Source: Atopobiaceae bacterium
GTDB lineage: Bacteria; Actinomycetota; Coriobacteriia; Coriobacteriales; Atopobiaceae
Direction: 5' to 3'
Length of the DNA stretch: 64,000 nucleotides
NCBI GenBank assembly: GCA_030525685.1
Contig: JAUNEG010000010.1
Location: forward strand, 1-64,000
Of the stretch, positions 25,237-33,797 are shown in pieces (the stretch's first letter is position 1; every line of letters begins with the position of its first letter). The position numbers and the translations under genes are program-made. The notes below the pieces were generated by a model. That model was not told where the DNA came from. It did no database searches and saw only the letters and a program-made list of their open reading frames with translations.

Positions 25237-25773
25237 CTAGCTGGCCTGCGGGAGCAGGTCGAAGCGGTCGATGCTCATGATTATCTGCTCCACGTCGACG
25301 ATGCCGCGCAGCGTCACCGCGCGGCGGCCGCCCACCCACACGGCGAGGCTGCGGAAGCCGGACTCCATGCGCATGCCCCGCCACTCGAGGCGGTCGATCT
25401 CGTCGTAGCGGACCCAGACGCGCGGGCCGACCAGCGGGGTCACCACCATGCAGTCGCCGAAGGTGGACACGCGGTAGCGGCACAGGAAGCACCACAGCAC
25501 GAAGCAGGTGACCAGGAAGGCGTCGGCGAAGACGAGAGGAAGCTCCGCGTCGGCCACGAAGACGTCCGCCTCGCAGAGCCAGGCGAGCGCCAGCCCCAGC
25601 ACGGCAACGAACGTCATGGCCAGCACGAGCGAGCGCCTGAACGGGGCCGAGACGACGTAGGTGTCGTGGTGGCTGTGGTGGCGCTCGGTGATGCGGACGT
25701 TGCCGGCGTGCTCGAGCACGAGCGCGACCAGCGGAACCAGCACCGCGACGACGACGAGAAGGGCGTCTCCCAA
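25237..25773 (-). CDS. Small two-or-three-helix membrane protein, unknown
   Basis: A 178-residue protein I do not recognise. It has an N-terminal helix (ALLVVVAVLVPLVALVLEHA), then two helices (SLVLAMTFVAVLGLALAWL and AFLVTCFVLWCFLC), and a soluble end (YDEIDRLEWRGMRMESGFRSL) that resembles a bacterial PH-like domain. The frame is open into pepT, but the likely start is a TTG at 25773, directly after the pepT stop, with GGGGGC upstream, so translation is coupled to pepT. The rare start lowers certainty of the exact N-terminus. Confidence 0.65.
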   Translation of the reverse strand: MGDALLVVVAVLVPLVALVLEHAGNVRITERHHSHHDTYVVSAPFRRSLVLAMTFVAVLGLALAWLCEADVFVADAELPLVFADAFLVTCFVLWCFLCRYRVSTFGDCMVVTPLVGPRVWVRYDEIDRLEWRGMRMESGFRSLAVWVGGRRAVTLRGIVDVEQIIMSIDRFDLLPQAS

Positions 25774-25774
25774 G

Positions 25775-27031
25775 CTACGCCCCCATCCCGGCGTCGTCCG
25801 CGGCGAACTTGGCCACGAGGCGCTCGAGCAGGTCGACGGTGAGCTCCAGGCTGCGCACGGGGACGAACTCGCGCACGGAGTGGGCATTGTAGCCGCCGGT
25901 GGCGATGTTGGGGCAGGGCAGCCCGCGGAAGGTGAGCTGGGCGCCGTCGGTGCCGCCGCGCGCAGGCACGAGGACCGGCTCGATGCCCACCTCGCGGTTG
26001 GCCTCGAGGGCGTAGTCGATGAGGCACTTCTCGGCCTCACCGAACTTCTCGGCCATGTTGCGGTACTGCTCGCGGAAGCTCACCGTGACCGTGCCCTCAC
26101 CGTAGCGGTCGTTGAGGAAGGCGGCGATTGCCCGGAAGGTCTCCTTGCGGGCGTCGAAGTCCGCGGCGTCGAAGTCGCGCAGGATGTAGGAGAGCGTGAC
26201 GTCCGCGGCGGTGCCCTCGATGTCGGTGGGGTGATAGAAGCCCTCGCGGCCCTCCGTGTGCTCGGGACGCTCGAAGGCGGGGACGAGCTGCTGGAACTCG
26301 GAGGCCACCGTGATGGCGTTGACCATGACGTCCTTGGCGCTGCCCGGGTGAACCATCACGCCGCGCACGACGACCGTGGCCTCGCAGGCCGAGAAGCACT
26401 CGTAGTTGAACTCGCCGAGGGCCTCGCCGTCCACGGTGTAGCCCCAGCGCGCGGCGAGGGCCTCGAGGTCAAGCAGCTCCGCGCCGTGGCCGATCTCCTC
26501 GTCGGGGACGAAGGCGACCTTAATCGCGGGGTGCGGGAGCTCGGGGTTGGCCACGAGGCGCGCGAGAAGCGCGCAGATCTCCGCCACGCCGGCCTTGTCG
26601 TCCGCCGAGAGGAGCGTGGTGCCGTCGGAGCAGACGATGTCCTGCCCCGCGAACTGCGTGAGGTCGGGCACCTGGTCCGGCGTGGTCTGGACCGGCTCCC
26701 CGTCAACGACGCCTGCCACGAGCGGGCCGCCCTCGTAGCGCACCACGTGCGGGCGCACGCCGGCGGCCGGGGCGTCGGGCGAGGAGTCGATGTGGGCGCA
26801 GAGCATGAGGGCGGGCGCCGCCTCGGCGCCGGCGGAGGCGGGCAGGGTGCCCGTGACGTAGGCGTGCCCGTCCACCCGCACGTCAGCGAGGCCCAGGGCC
26901 GTGAGCTCCTCTCCCAGCACGCGGGCCATCTCGTGCTGGCACGCCGAGGACGGGGTCACGTCCATGTTGTCGGGGTCCGACTGCGAGTCCACCTGCACGT
27001 AGCGCATGAAGCGCTCCAGAACGTCTGACAC
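25775..27031 (-). CDS. pepT: Peptidase T (tripeptide aminopeptidase)
   Basis: A 418-residue M20 zinc aminopeptidase that releases the first residue of tripeptides in the cytosol. Conserved parts are LMLCAHIDSSPD (His and Asp), LLSADDKAGVAEI (bridging Asp), FVPDEEIGHGAELL (Glu-Glu), and VMVHPGSAKDVMVNA in the dimerisation domain. The C-terminal LPCPNIATGGYNAHSVREFV supplies the last metal ligand. The length is standard. It is an ordinary housekeeping gene. Confidence 0.96.
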   Translation of the reverse strand: MSDVLERFMRYVQVDSQSDPDNMDVTPSSACQHEMARVLGEELTALGLADVRVDGHAYVTGTLPASAGAEAAPALMLCAHIDSSPDAPAAGVRPHVVRYEGGPLVAGVVDGEPVQTTPDQVPDLTQFAGQDIVCSDGTTLLSADDKAGVAEICALLARLVANPELPHPAIKVAFVPDEEIGHGAELLDLEALAARWGYTVDGEALGEFNYECFSACEATVVVRGVMVHPGSAKDVMVNAITVASEFQQLVPAFERPEHTEGREGFYHPTDIEGTAADVTLSYILRDFDAADFDARKETFRAIAAFLNDRYGEGTVTVSFREQYRNMAEKFGEAEKCLIDYALEANREVGIEPVLVPARGGTDGAQLTFRGLPCPNIATGGYNAHSVREFVPVRSLELTVDLLERLVAKFAADDAGMGA

Positions 27032-27136
27032 GGTGCCTCCCTCTGACGTTTTTCTCGCCTGCTAGTCTAGCGCAGGGCGGGCGGGGCCGCGTCAGCCGAT
27101 TGTATGGTCTCGCGGGCGAGAAGGACGGGCACGCCC

Positions 27137-27508
27137 CTAGCCCGGGAGCGCGGCGAGGATCGGCTCGAGGTAGCGTGCGCCGTCGGCGAGCACGTCAAAG
27201 GCGACGGGCAGGTCGCGCACGGCGCCGTAGAGGTCGAGCACCAGGTCCTTCTCGATGGGCAGCTCGCGCAGAACCTCGCTCGCGCGAAGGTCATAGATGA
27301 CGGCACCGCCCGCGCAGACGGCATAGCGAACGCTCGGATGGGAGGCGAGCCCAGCCGGAATCCCGTCGACGCTTCTTCCCGTACAGGGCGCGATGCCCAC
27401 CCCGCGCTCGAGCGCGAGGTCGAGGACGCGCAGGTTATCCACCGTGATGGTCTTGTCGGGCGAGACGAACGTATCGTCCAGGTCAACGAACACCAGCCGC
27501 ACTGCCAT
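27137..27508 (-). pseudogene. Truncated Cof-type HAD phosphatase
   Basis: Only 123 residues remain. Motif I (FVDLDDTFVS) and motif II (CTGRS) are present, but the frame stops after YLEPILAALPG before motifs III (Lys) and IV (GDxxND), and a normal member has about 260-270 residues. No continuation was found in other frames before pepT. It is probably a 3'-deleted remnant; a stand-alone fragment would not be catalytic. The start at 27508 is preceded by GGAGGGGGG. Confidence 0.75.
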
Positions 27509-27543
27509 CGAGCCCCCCTCCCGGATGCGCCCCATGATAGCGC

Positions 27544-27585
27544 GTGACGGGGGCGGAGCGGCGACAACCCCTCCGCCCCCGTCAC
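27544..27585. repeat. Repeated GC hairpin, copy 1
   Basis: A 42-base palindromic element with arms GTGACGGGGGCGGAG / CTCCGCCCCCGTCAC. A second, nearly identical copy lies at 37450-37495. It follows the ilvD-like gene by about 55 bases on its strand. A further hairpin (GGCGCCCCC / GGGGGCGCC) lies between it and the gene. It may serve as a terminator, and its duplication suggests a REP-type unit. Confidence 0.8.
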
Positions 27586-27639
27586 GTCCGAGAGGCGCCC
27601 CCGGCGCATGGCAGACCGGGGGCGCCTGGAACAGCGGCT

Positions 27640-29283
27640 CTAGCGGTTGAACAGCGCCCCGTCCTTGGCGGGGCCAACGGACTTGACGTAGCGCTGAAGC
27701 AGGCCGCGCGGGGCCTCGTGGACCACGGGCTTCCACTCGGAACGGCGACGCTCCATCTCCTCGTCGGAGACCTCAACGTCGATGGAGTTGGTGCCCAGGT
27801 CGATGTTGACCATGTCACCGTCCTGGACGAGCGCGATGGGGCCGCACTCGGCCGCCTCCGGGCAGAGGTAGCCGACGGACAGGCCGCCCGAGGCGCCCGA
27901 GAAGCGCCCGTCGGTGATGACGGCGGACCCGGGGATGCCCTTCATGATCTCCGTCACGCGGTGGAGCTCCTTCATGCCGGGGCCGCCCACCGGACCCTCG
28001 TAGCGGATGATGACGGCAGTGCCGGGAGCGATCTTGTGCGCGTTGTATGCGGCGAAGCACTCCTCCTCGCTGTTGAAGCACATGGCGGGTCCGTGGAAGG
28101 TATGCTGCTCGTCGGGCACGGCACTCGTCTTGACGAGGGTTCCCTCGGGGGCGAGGTTGCCGTAGAGGACCTGGATGCCGTTGGCGGCGGACTCGGGGTC
28201 GTCCTGCGTGCGGATGACGGAGCGGTCGACGGGGATGTCGCCCGTCAGGTTCTCGCCCATCGTCTTGCCGTTGACGGTCATGACGGTAAGGTCGAGGCCC
28301 TTCTCAATGGTCTTGAGGACGGCGGGGATGCCGCCAGCCTTGTAGAGGTTGATGCAGGAGCGGTCGCCGTTGGGCGTGATGTTGGTGACGAGCGGCACGC
28401 GGCTCGTGGTCTCGGCAACCTGCGCCCACGTCACGGAGCAGCCGAGCTCGTCGGCAATGGCGGGCAGGTGGAGCAGGGCATTGAGCGAGCCGCCGATGGA
28501 GGCGAGCAGCGTCACGGCGTTGTCGAACGCTGCCTGCGTCATGATGTCGCTGACCTTGATGCCCTTGCGCACCATCTCGACGACGGCCGCGCCGGTGCGG
28601 CGGGCGAGGAAGCGGCGCTGCGAGGTGGGCGCAGGCTGCAGCGCGCCGCCCGGGACCATCATGCCAAGCCCCTCGGCAAGACAGCACATGGAGTTGGCCG
28701 TGCCGAGGAACGGGCAGATGCCGGGGCCGGTGTAGTACTTTAGGGTACCCTCAATGACCTCGAGCTCGGTCGCCTCGCCGCGCAGGAAACGGGCGCGCAG
28801 GGCCTTGGAGTCGCTCGGCTTGATCTCGTCGTAGCAGGGACCCGCGGAGACGAGCGCGCCGGGCAGGTTGATGCGACCGGCGGCCATGAGCATGCCGGGG
28901 ACGATCTTGTCGCAGCTCGCCATGTACACAACGCCGTCGAAGCAGTTGGTGCCCTTGACCATGGCCTCCACGGAGTCGGCGATGATCTCGCGGTGCGGCA
29001 GGCTATAGTGCATGCCCTCGTGACCCTGGGCCACGCCGTCGCAGATGGCGATCGTGTTGAACTCGATCGGCTCGCCGCCCGCCTCGAGGATGCCCTTCTT
29101 GACCTCCTCGGCGAGCTTGCGCAGCGGCTCGTGGCCGGGGCAGATCTCGTTCCAGCTGTTCGCGATGGCAATCAGCGGCTTGTCAGGGTTGTTGAGCGAG
29201 TCCACGGCAACGCCGGCAGAGGCAAAGTGCGCCTTGGTGATTGCCCTCTGGAAAGGCTCAAGCTTGTCGATAGCGCGTTCCAT
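27640..29283 (-). CDS. IlvD/Edd family dehydratase, probably acting on a sugar acid
   Basis: A 547-residue Fe-S dehydratase. Candidate cluster cysteines are in WNEICPGHEPL, VYMASCDKIVPGM and GPGICPFLGTANSMCC, and the catalytic Ser is in FSGASGGLSVGYL. Length and start fit dihydroxy-acid dehydratase (IlvD) or pentonate/hexonate dehydratases better than the 600-residue Edd. No other ilv gene is near. It shares a transcript with a KDPG-type aldolase, a GldA-like dehydrogenase and a PTS, so I infer that it dehydrates a (phospho-)aldonate to a 2-keto-3-deoxy acid. Valine/isoleucine synthesis is the alternative. Confidence 0.85.
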   Translation of the reverse strand: MERAIDKLEPFQRAITKAHFASAGVAVDSLNNPDKPLIAIANSWNEICPGHEPLRKLAEEVKKGILEAGGEPIEFNTIAICDGVAQGHEGMHYSLPHREIIADSVEAMVKGTNCFDGVVYMASCDKIVPGMLMAAGRINLPGALVSAGPCYDEIKPSDSKALRARFLRGEATELEVIEGTLKYYTGPGICPFLGTANSMCCLAEGLGMMVPGGALQPAPTSQRRFLARRTGAAVVEMVRKGIKVSDIMTQAAFDNAVTLLASIGGSLNALLHLPAIADELGCSVTWAQVAETTSRVPLVTNITPNGDRSCINLYKAGGIPAVLKTIEKGLDLTVMTVNGKTMGENLTGDIPVDRSVIRTQDDPESAANGIQVLYGNLAPEGTLVKTSAVPDEQHTFHGPAMCFNSEEECFAAYNAHKIAPGTAVIIRYEGPVGGPGMKELHRVTEIMKGIPGSAVITDGRFSGASGGLSVGYLCPEAAECGPIALVQDGDMVNIDLGTNSIDVEVSDEEMERRRSEWKPVVHEAPRGLLQRYVKSVGPAKDGALFNR

Positions 29284-29320
29284 TGTGTGTTCCTCTCTAT
29301 GGCTTATGTGGCGAGAAGGA

Positions 29321-30415
29321 CTAGGCCATCTCGAGAACCGCCTCGTGGAGGCGCTGACGATCCGCGGGATCGTCGGAGTTGTAGTGACGGGAGTTGACGA
29401 TGTACTCCTCGATGGTGGCGAGGTTCTCCTCGGTGGGCTCGATGCCGATCTCACCCAGGGTGAGGGGCAGGTCCATCCTGCGCATGAACTCGCGCAGCTC
29501 CTCCTCCTTGTCCTTGAGGCCGTTGAAGTAGAGCTGGCAGAACAGACCGATGGCCACGATTTCGCCGTGGATGGCGGCGGCCGCCTCCTTGGTGAAGTGG
29601 GTACGGATGCCGTCGTAGATGACATGCGCGAGCTCGGACTGGCGGAAGCTCTTGGTGGTGTTGGCGATGACGCCGGTGGTGATCACGTTGAGGAAGGCGA
29701 CGTCGGTGAGGGCCTTGGTCACCTTGCCGGCTCGGTTGTCCTCGATGGCCTGCAAGCCCTCGGCGGCGAGCACGTCATAGGTATAGGCCGCCATGTTGTA
29801 GGCGGTGTAGACGTCGATCGGGGTGTCCTCGAGATGCATCTCGGGCTGGCCGTTGAGCATCTCGATCTTCTTGGCCATGGCGTCGAGGATGCCGGCCGCG
29901 TTGTAGCGGATCGGGCAGGCGGCGATAACGTCCATGTCCATATAGACGCCGTCGATCTCGTGGTCGAAGCGCCAACTCTTGAGTTTGCCGCCCTCGGCGG
30001 TGTACATCACGCTCATGCACGTGAACGGCGCGCAGCACGAGGCGCTCGTGGGCACGTTGATGGCGCCGAGCCCCGCGAGCTCGCCCACGGCCTTGGAGAG
30101 GTCGGTAATCTTGCCGCCGCCCACGCCGACGATCTCGTCGCAGCCTGCGGCCCTGGCCTTGTCGGCAAGCTCCTGGGCGCCTTCGAAGCAGCACCACCCA
30201 GTGTAAATCTCGAGCTGGTGGTCGACGCCCGCCGCCTCCATGCTCGGGACGAGCTCGTCCTTGACGGCGTCCCAGGAGCGCGGCCCAGCAACGATGAGCA
30301 TCTTCTTGCCAAAGCGCGCGAACTCTTCGCCGAGCTGCGGTATGAGCCCCCGCTCGCAGCGGACGCGACCCGCGCCGAACTTGATTGCGGAGTCGAGCTT
30401 GGGTTGGTTGGACAT
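29321..30415 (-). CDS. GldA-like metal-dependent dehydrogenase
   Basis: A 364-residue member of the iron-containing alcohol dehydrogenase/glycerol dehydrogenase superfamily. The Rossmann half includes KKMLIVAGPRSWD and the NAD loop EIVGVGGGKITDLSKAVGEL, and the next strand is NVPTSASCCAPFTCMSVMY. The metal site is expected from the Asp in the middle domain and His in AAAIHGEIVAIGLF and later. In this operon it may interconvert a keto and a hydroxy form of the sugar acid, feeding the dehydratase. The exact substrate is unknown. Confidence 0.88.
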   Translation of the reverse strand: MSNQPKLDSAIKFGAGRVRCERGLIPQLGEEFARFGKKMLIVAGPRSWDAVKDELVPSMEAAGVDHQLEIYTGWCCFEGAQELADKARAAGCDEIVGVGGGKITDLSKAVGELAGLGAINVPTSASCCAPFTCMSVMYTAEGGKLKSWRFDHEIDGVYMDMDVIAACPIRYNAAGILDAMAKKIEMLNGQPEMHLEDTPIDVYTAYNMAAYTYDVLAAEGLQAIEDNRAGKVTKALTDVAFLNVITTGVIANTTKSFRQSELAHVIYDGIRTHFTKEAAAAIHGEIVAIGLFCQLYFNGLKDKEEELREFMRRMDLPLTLGEIGIEPTEENLATIEEYIVNSRHYNSDDPADRQRLHEAVLEMA

Positions 30416-30455
30416 GGTTCCCCCTTATACCGACGTGGCTTCTCTCAGGCCGTGG

Positions 30456-31115
30456 CTATCCCCGCGCGGCGCGCACGGTCTCGGCCGCCTCAGCAGCGAG
30501 GGCCTGAACCCTGGAGAAGTCGCCGTCCGCAAAGAGGTCCGGCTTGACCATCCAGGTGCCGCCCGCCGCGATAATCGCGGGGTTGGACAGGTAGTCGCCC
30601 ACGTTCTGGGCGCTCACGCCGCCCGTGGGCATGAAGCGGTGCCCCACGAAGACGCTCGCCAGGGCGCTCATGGCGGGGATCCCGCCGTAGAGGTTGGCCG
30701 GAAAGAACTTGGTCACGTGGACGTCGCGCGCGATGAGCGTCATGATCTCGGTGGGGGTGACGCCGCCGGGCATGACGTTGACCTCATGCTCGAGACACCA
30801 GTCAACGGTCTCGAGGTCGCAGCCGGGGCTCACGATGAACTTCGCGCCCGCCTCCACAGCCCGTTTGGCCTGCTCGACGTTGACGACGGTTCCAGCGCCC
30901 ACGAGGATGTCGGGGCACTTCTCGACCATCTCTCGAATGCAGTCGGCGGCCGCGGCCGTGCGGAAGGTCACCTCCGCCGCGGGAAGCCCGCCGTCAAGCA
31001 ACGCACGCGCCATGGGCACCGCGTCCTCGACGCGCTCGAGCACCACCACCGGAATCACGCCGGTGGCAGAGAGGTCCTCATAGAAGCCGTTTTGATTCAT
31101 GTACTCCGTCTTCAT
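30456..31115 (-). CDS. eda: KDPG/KHG-type 2-keto-3-deoxy acid aldolase
   Basis: A 219-residue class I aldolase of the Eda family. It cleaves 2-keto-3-deoxy-6-phosphogluconate (or the galactonate isomer) to pyruvate and glyceraldehyde-3-P. Signature segments are GLPAAEVTFRTAAA (catalytic Glu), ILVGAGTVVNVEQA, FIVSPGCD and VTKFFPANLYGG (Schiff-base Lys). The C-terminal TGGVSAQNVGDYL closes the barrel. It lies between the dehydrogenase and a membrane protein gene, all on one strand with gaps of 34-41 bases. Confidence 0.93.
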   Translation of the reverse strand: MKTEYMNQNGFYEDLSATGVIPVVVLERVEDAVPMARALLDGGLPAAEVTFRTAAAADCIREMVEKCPDILVGAGTVVNVEQAKRAVEAGAKFIVSPGCDLETVDWCLEHEVNVMPGGVTPTEIMTLIARDVHVTKFFPANLYGGIPAMSALASVFVGHRFMPTGGVSAQNVGDYLSNPAIIAAGGTWMVKPDLFADGDFSRVQALAAEAAETVRAARG

Positions 31116-31148
31116 TGGTATCTCCGGTCTTCCCGGTTCGTTTGTTTG

Positions 31149-32105
31149 CTAGAGGGATTCGGCGAGCTCGAGCAGGGCGTCGGAACGGGCCATGACCCGC
31201 TCGACGCTCACCTCGCTCGCGCGGTTGACGGTCAGCTCCTCATCGGCGTCGCTCGCGGCGCAGACGAGGTAGTCCCCGAATCTCTTGCGGTCCGGGGCGG
31301 ACAGCGCACGCACGTCTACGCCCCCCTTCCATGACGCGGGCGTACGCAGGTTGGTGAGGCAGACGAGGCGGCCGTCGGAGCCAAGCGAGTCAACGTAGAC
31401 ACGCTTGGGCCCGCGCCTGCCGAGGCGGCTACGGAGCATCTCGAGGCCGCGCTCGGAGCGGCAGCCCTCGTCGACGAGCGCAAAGGCGACGCGGTCGGCG
31501 AGGCCGGCCGCCTGCGCCTCGCGAGCGAGGTCAAACAGGACGGCGAGGCTCGACGAGTTGCGGACCAGGTTCTCGCGCTCCGCAACGCCCTCCCGGCAGG
31601 TCGTGACGAGCGCCAGCACGGCCACGCACACCGCTAGAAAGAGCAGCCCCCAGACGCTGAACGCGCCCTCCACCGCGATTCTCGGCCAGACGAGAAGCGC
31701 TAGGAACGCCACGGCGAGAAGGACGCTCGCGGCGAGGCCCGCCATGGAGACCCAGGCGTCTGTCGGGCGGAAGTTGGTGTCGAACGCCCTGACGGGCCGC
31801 CTGCCAAACGCCTTGACCGGCGTGTCGTAATAGGTGACGAAGACCGCCCGCGCGCGCGACAGGTCGCCGGCGTAGAGATTGTGGAACCGCTTTGAGCCGG
31901 CAAGCCTGACCACGCAGCGGTCCTCCTCGAGGGAGGCCTTGAACCCGCACAGCTCGAACTGCTGCGCAGCGGCCGCGAGGAAGCGACGCTTCTGGCCCCG
32001 CGAGAAGCGCCTGCCGAGAATGACCCCGTAGCGCAGCACGAGGTCGCTCACGCGCGTGGCGCGGTCCTCGGGCTCGACGTAGCTCTTCTGCTCGGGCATT
32101 CTCAT
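31149..32105 (-). CDS. Membrane protein of unknown function in the sugar-acid operon
   Basis: A 318-residue protein I do not recognise. The N-terminal 120 residues are soluble and basic (YGVILGRRFSRGQKRRFLAA). Two helices follow (SMAGLAASVLLAVAFLALLVW and WGLLFLAVCVAVLALVTTC). The C-terminal 160 residues look like an alpha/beta domain (LADRVAFALVDEGCRSERGL, RVYVDSLGSDGRLVCLTN) of the kind seen in M28-peptidase-like or flavodoxin-like folds. The ATG lies 4 bases past the HAD stop, so it is translationally coupled to it. I infer it belongs to the pathway, but no reaction can be named. Confidence 0.7.
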   Translation of the reverse strand: MRMPEQKSYVEPEDRATRVSDLVLRYGVILGRRFSRGQKRRFLAAAAQQFELCGFKASLEEDRCVVRLAGSKRFHNLYAGDLSRARAVFVTYYDTPVKAFGRRPVRAFDTNFRPTDAWVSMAGLAASVLLAVAFLALLVWPRIAVEGAFSVWGLLFLAVCVAVLALVTTCREGVAERENLVRNSSSLAVLFDLAREAQAAGLADRVAFALVDEGCRSERGLEMLRSRLGRRGPKRVYVDSLGSDGRLVCLTNLRTPASWKGGVDVRALSAPDRKRFGDYLVCAASDADEELTVNRASEVSVERVMARSDALLELAESL

Positions 32106-32109
32106 GGCG

Positions 32110-32772
32110 CTATCCCTCCTCCCCCTGGGCCAGGACGCGCAGGACGATTGAGAGGTCGTCCGCGTGCCATGCCCCCTCCGGAATCTCGAAGGGCCTGGAG
32201 CTCGTATCGGGCACGAGCCAGACGCCGACCCCCGCTGCCAGAGCGGCGCTGCGGCCGGTGAGCGAGTCCTCGAAGGCGACCGCCTCCCCCGCCGGGCACC
32301 CAAAGTGCCCCAGGGCCTTGAGATAGGGGTCGGGGCTGGGCTTGCGCCGATCCACGTCCTCGGCGCAGACCAGGTAGTCGACGAGTCCCGCGGCGCCAAG
32401 TCGCTCGATGATGGCCATCACGCGCCTGCGCCACGAGGACGAGACGATGCACACCGGTACCCCCGCACGGTGGACCGCCTCGAGCGCCTCGAGGGCATAC
32501 GGCTTCGCCTCGACTCCCCCTCGGTCGATGACGTCGTACACGTACTCCTCTCGGATTGCGTAGAGCCTGTCAAAGAGCCCCGGGTCGCCAAAGCGCTCGG
32601 TGACGACGGCACGCGTGTCGTCGATGCTCTTCCCCACCCACTCCTCGAGCTCGGCGTCGGGCATGTCGAGCCCGACCCGGTCGAAGGTCGCACGCCAGCC
32701 GGCGCGGTAGACGCGCTCCGTGTCGACGAGCAGACCGTCGAAGTCGAAGATGTAGAGGCTCCTTCTCGCCAT
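32110..32772 (-). CDS. HAD phosphatase / beta-phosphoglucomutase-like
   Basis: A 220-residue HAD subfamily IA protein. Motif I is IFDFDGLLVDTE (Asp10, Asp12), motif II is the Ser in CIVSSSW, motif III is the Lys of DRRKPSPDPYLKAL and motif IV is VAFEDSLTGRSAAL. A helical cap follows residue 15. It could be a phosphosugar phosphatase or mutase for the imported substrate. The gene begins with the codons GCG AGA AGG, two rare Arg codons that form part of the over-represented 9-mer. It lies 69 bases after the PTS EIIA gene. Confidence 0.9.
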   Translation of the reverse strand: MARRSLYIFDFDGLLVDTERVYRAGWRATFDRVGLDMPDAELEEWVGKSIDDTRAVVTERFGDPGLFDRLYAIREEYVYDVIDRGGVEAKPYALEALEAVHRAGVPVCIVSSSWRRRVMAIIERLGAAGLVDYLVCAEDVDRRKPSPDPYLKALGHFGCPAGEAVAFEDSLTGRSAALAAGVGVWLVPDTSSRPFEIPEGAWHADDLSIVLRVLAQGEEG

Positions 32773-32841
32773 GTTCCCGTTGCCCCTTCCAAAGGCTCGG
32801 ATGGCGCCCGCCGTCCCCCTGGCGACGGGCGGCCGGGATCG

Positions 32842-33273
32842 TTAGTAGTCCTCGTCGTCCTCGTTGGCGACAACCTGGACGGGTTCGTCGACGCCCATGC
32901 GACCGGCCTCGATGGCCGTCTTCGCGAGCTCGTCGAGCGTGGAGCCGACCCTCATCGAGGAGGCCTCGACGAGCATGCCGAGGTTCATCCCCGAGACGAT
33001 ACGGACCTTGACGCCCTCGGGCTCAAGGGCGTGAGCCGCCTTCTGGGTCACGTTGAAGGGCGACGCGCCGAAGAGGTCGACGAGCGCGAGCACGCCGTCG
33101 CCGTCGTTGAGCGCACGGAGCCTCTCGGTAATCTCCGCCTCAAAGACCTCGTAGTCCTCGCCCATGACGAGTGAGACGCTGTCGAGCTTCTCGGCCTCTC
33201 CCATAACCATTCGAAGCGTGTCGAGCATGCCAGCGGCCATCTTGCCGTGGCTCACCACAAGGATCCCGATCAT
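32842..33273 (-). CDS. PTS EIIA, mannose family (second system)
   Basis: A 143-residue Man-type EIIA with the active His9 in ILVVSHGKMAAGM and the loop VLALVDLFGASPFN. The tail is acidic (EDDEDY). Its ATG overlaps the EIIB stop (TAATG), so translation is coupled. It is the fourth gene of the EIIC-EIID-EIIB-EIIA set, an order unlike that of the bgaC-linked PTS. Confidence 0.95.
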   Translation of the reverse strand: MIGILVVSHGKMAAGMLDTLRMVMGEAEKLDSVSLVMGEDYEVFEAEITERLRALNDGDGVLALVDLFGASPFNVTQKAAHALEPEGVKVRIVSGMNLGMLVEASSMRVGSTLDELAKTAIEAGRMGVDEPVQVVANEDDEDY

Positions 33274-33779
33274 TACTCGGTAACCCCTTCCATGATCTTG
33301 GCGGCCTCCTTGAGCGTCACCTTGGGCAGCGACGGGGTGGCCTGGAAGTAGATGTCGATGTGGTAGTCGCGCTCGAGCTCGCACAGCAGGTCGTACTGGG
33401 CTCGGTTGATGTGGACGGCCTTGATGATCTCGGTCAGTCCGGGACGGGCGGGAAGGCCGCCGAGGTTCAGGGTCTTGATGGGCACGCCGCCCTTGATGAT
33501 GTCGGCCATGACCTCGATCGACTTGGCGAGCAGGATCACCTTGTAGTCATCATACTGTCGGTCGTTCCAGTAGCGGACGGCGCCGTCCTCCTTGAGGACG
33601 CGGCACTTGAGGCCGGTGCGGGAGCCGGAGCCGAGGATGACGCTCTTGATGAAGTCGTCGTTGGCGGAGGTGTTGTCGGCGACGAAGATGGCGGTGGCGC
33701 CGGCAGACTTGGAGAGGGTCGTCATGACCTGCCCATGGATGAGGCGGGAGTCGACGCGAGCGAGTACAACCTGTCCCAT
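33273..33779 (-). CDS. PTS EIIB, mannose family (second system)
   Basis: A 168-residue EIIB with the active His15 in ARVDSRLIHGQVMTTL. The strand IFVADNTSANDDF and the following segments match the family. It is 18 bases after EIID and overlaps EIIA. It phosphorylates the incoming sugar. Confidence 0.95.
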   Translation of the reverse strand: MGQVVLARVDSRLIHGQVMTTLSKSAGATAIFVADNTSANDDFIKSVILGSGSRTGLKCRVLKEDGAVRYWNDRQYDDYKVILLAKSIEVMADIIKGGVPIKTLNLGGLPARPGLTEIIKAVHINRAQYDLLCELERDYHIDIYFQATPSLPKVTLKEAAKIMEGVTE

Positions 33780-33797
33780 AGTGAGTGCTTCTTTCGA

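Noticed and set aside
27640..29283. Housekeeping ilvD of branched-chain amino-acid synthesis
   Set aside because: No ilv genes nearby, and it ends an operon with aldolase, dehydrogenase and PTS; kept only as an alternative.
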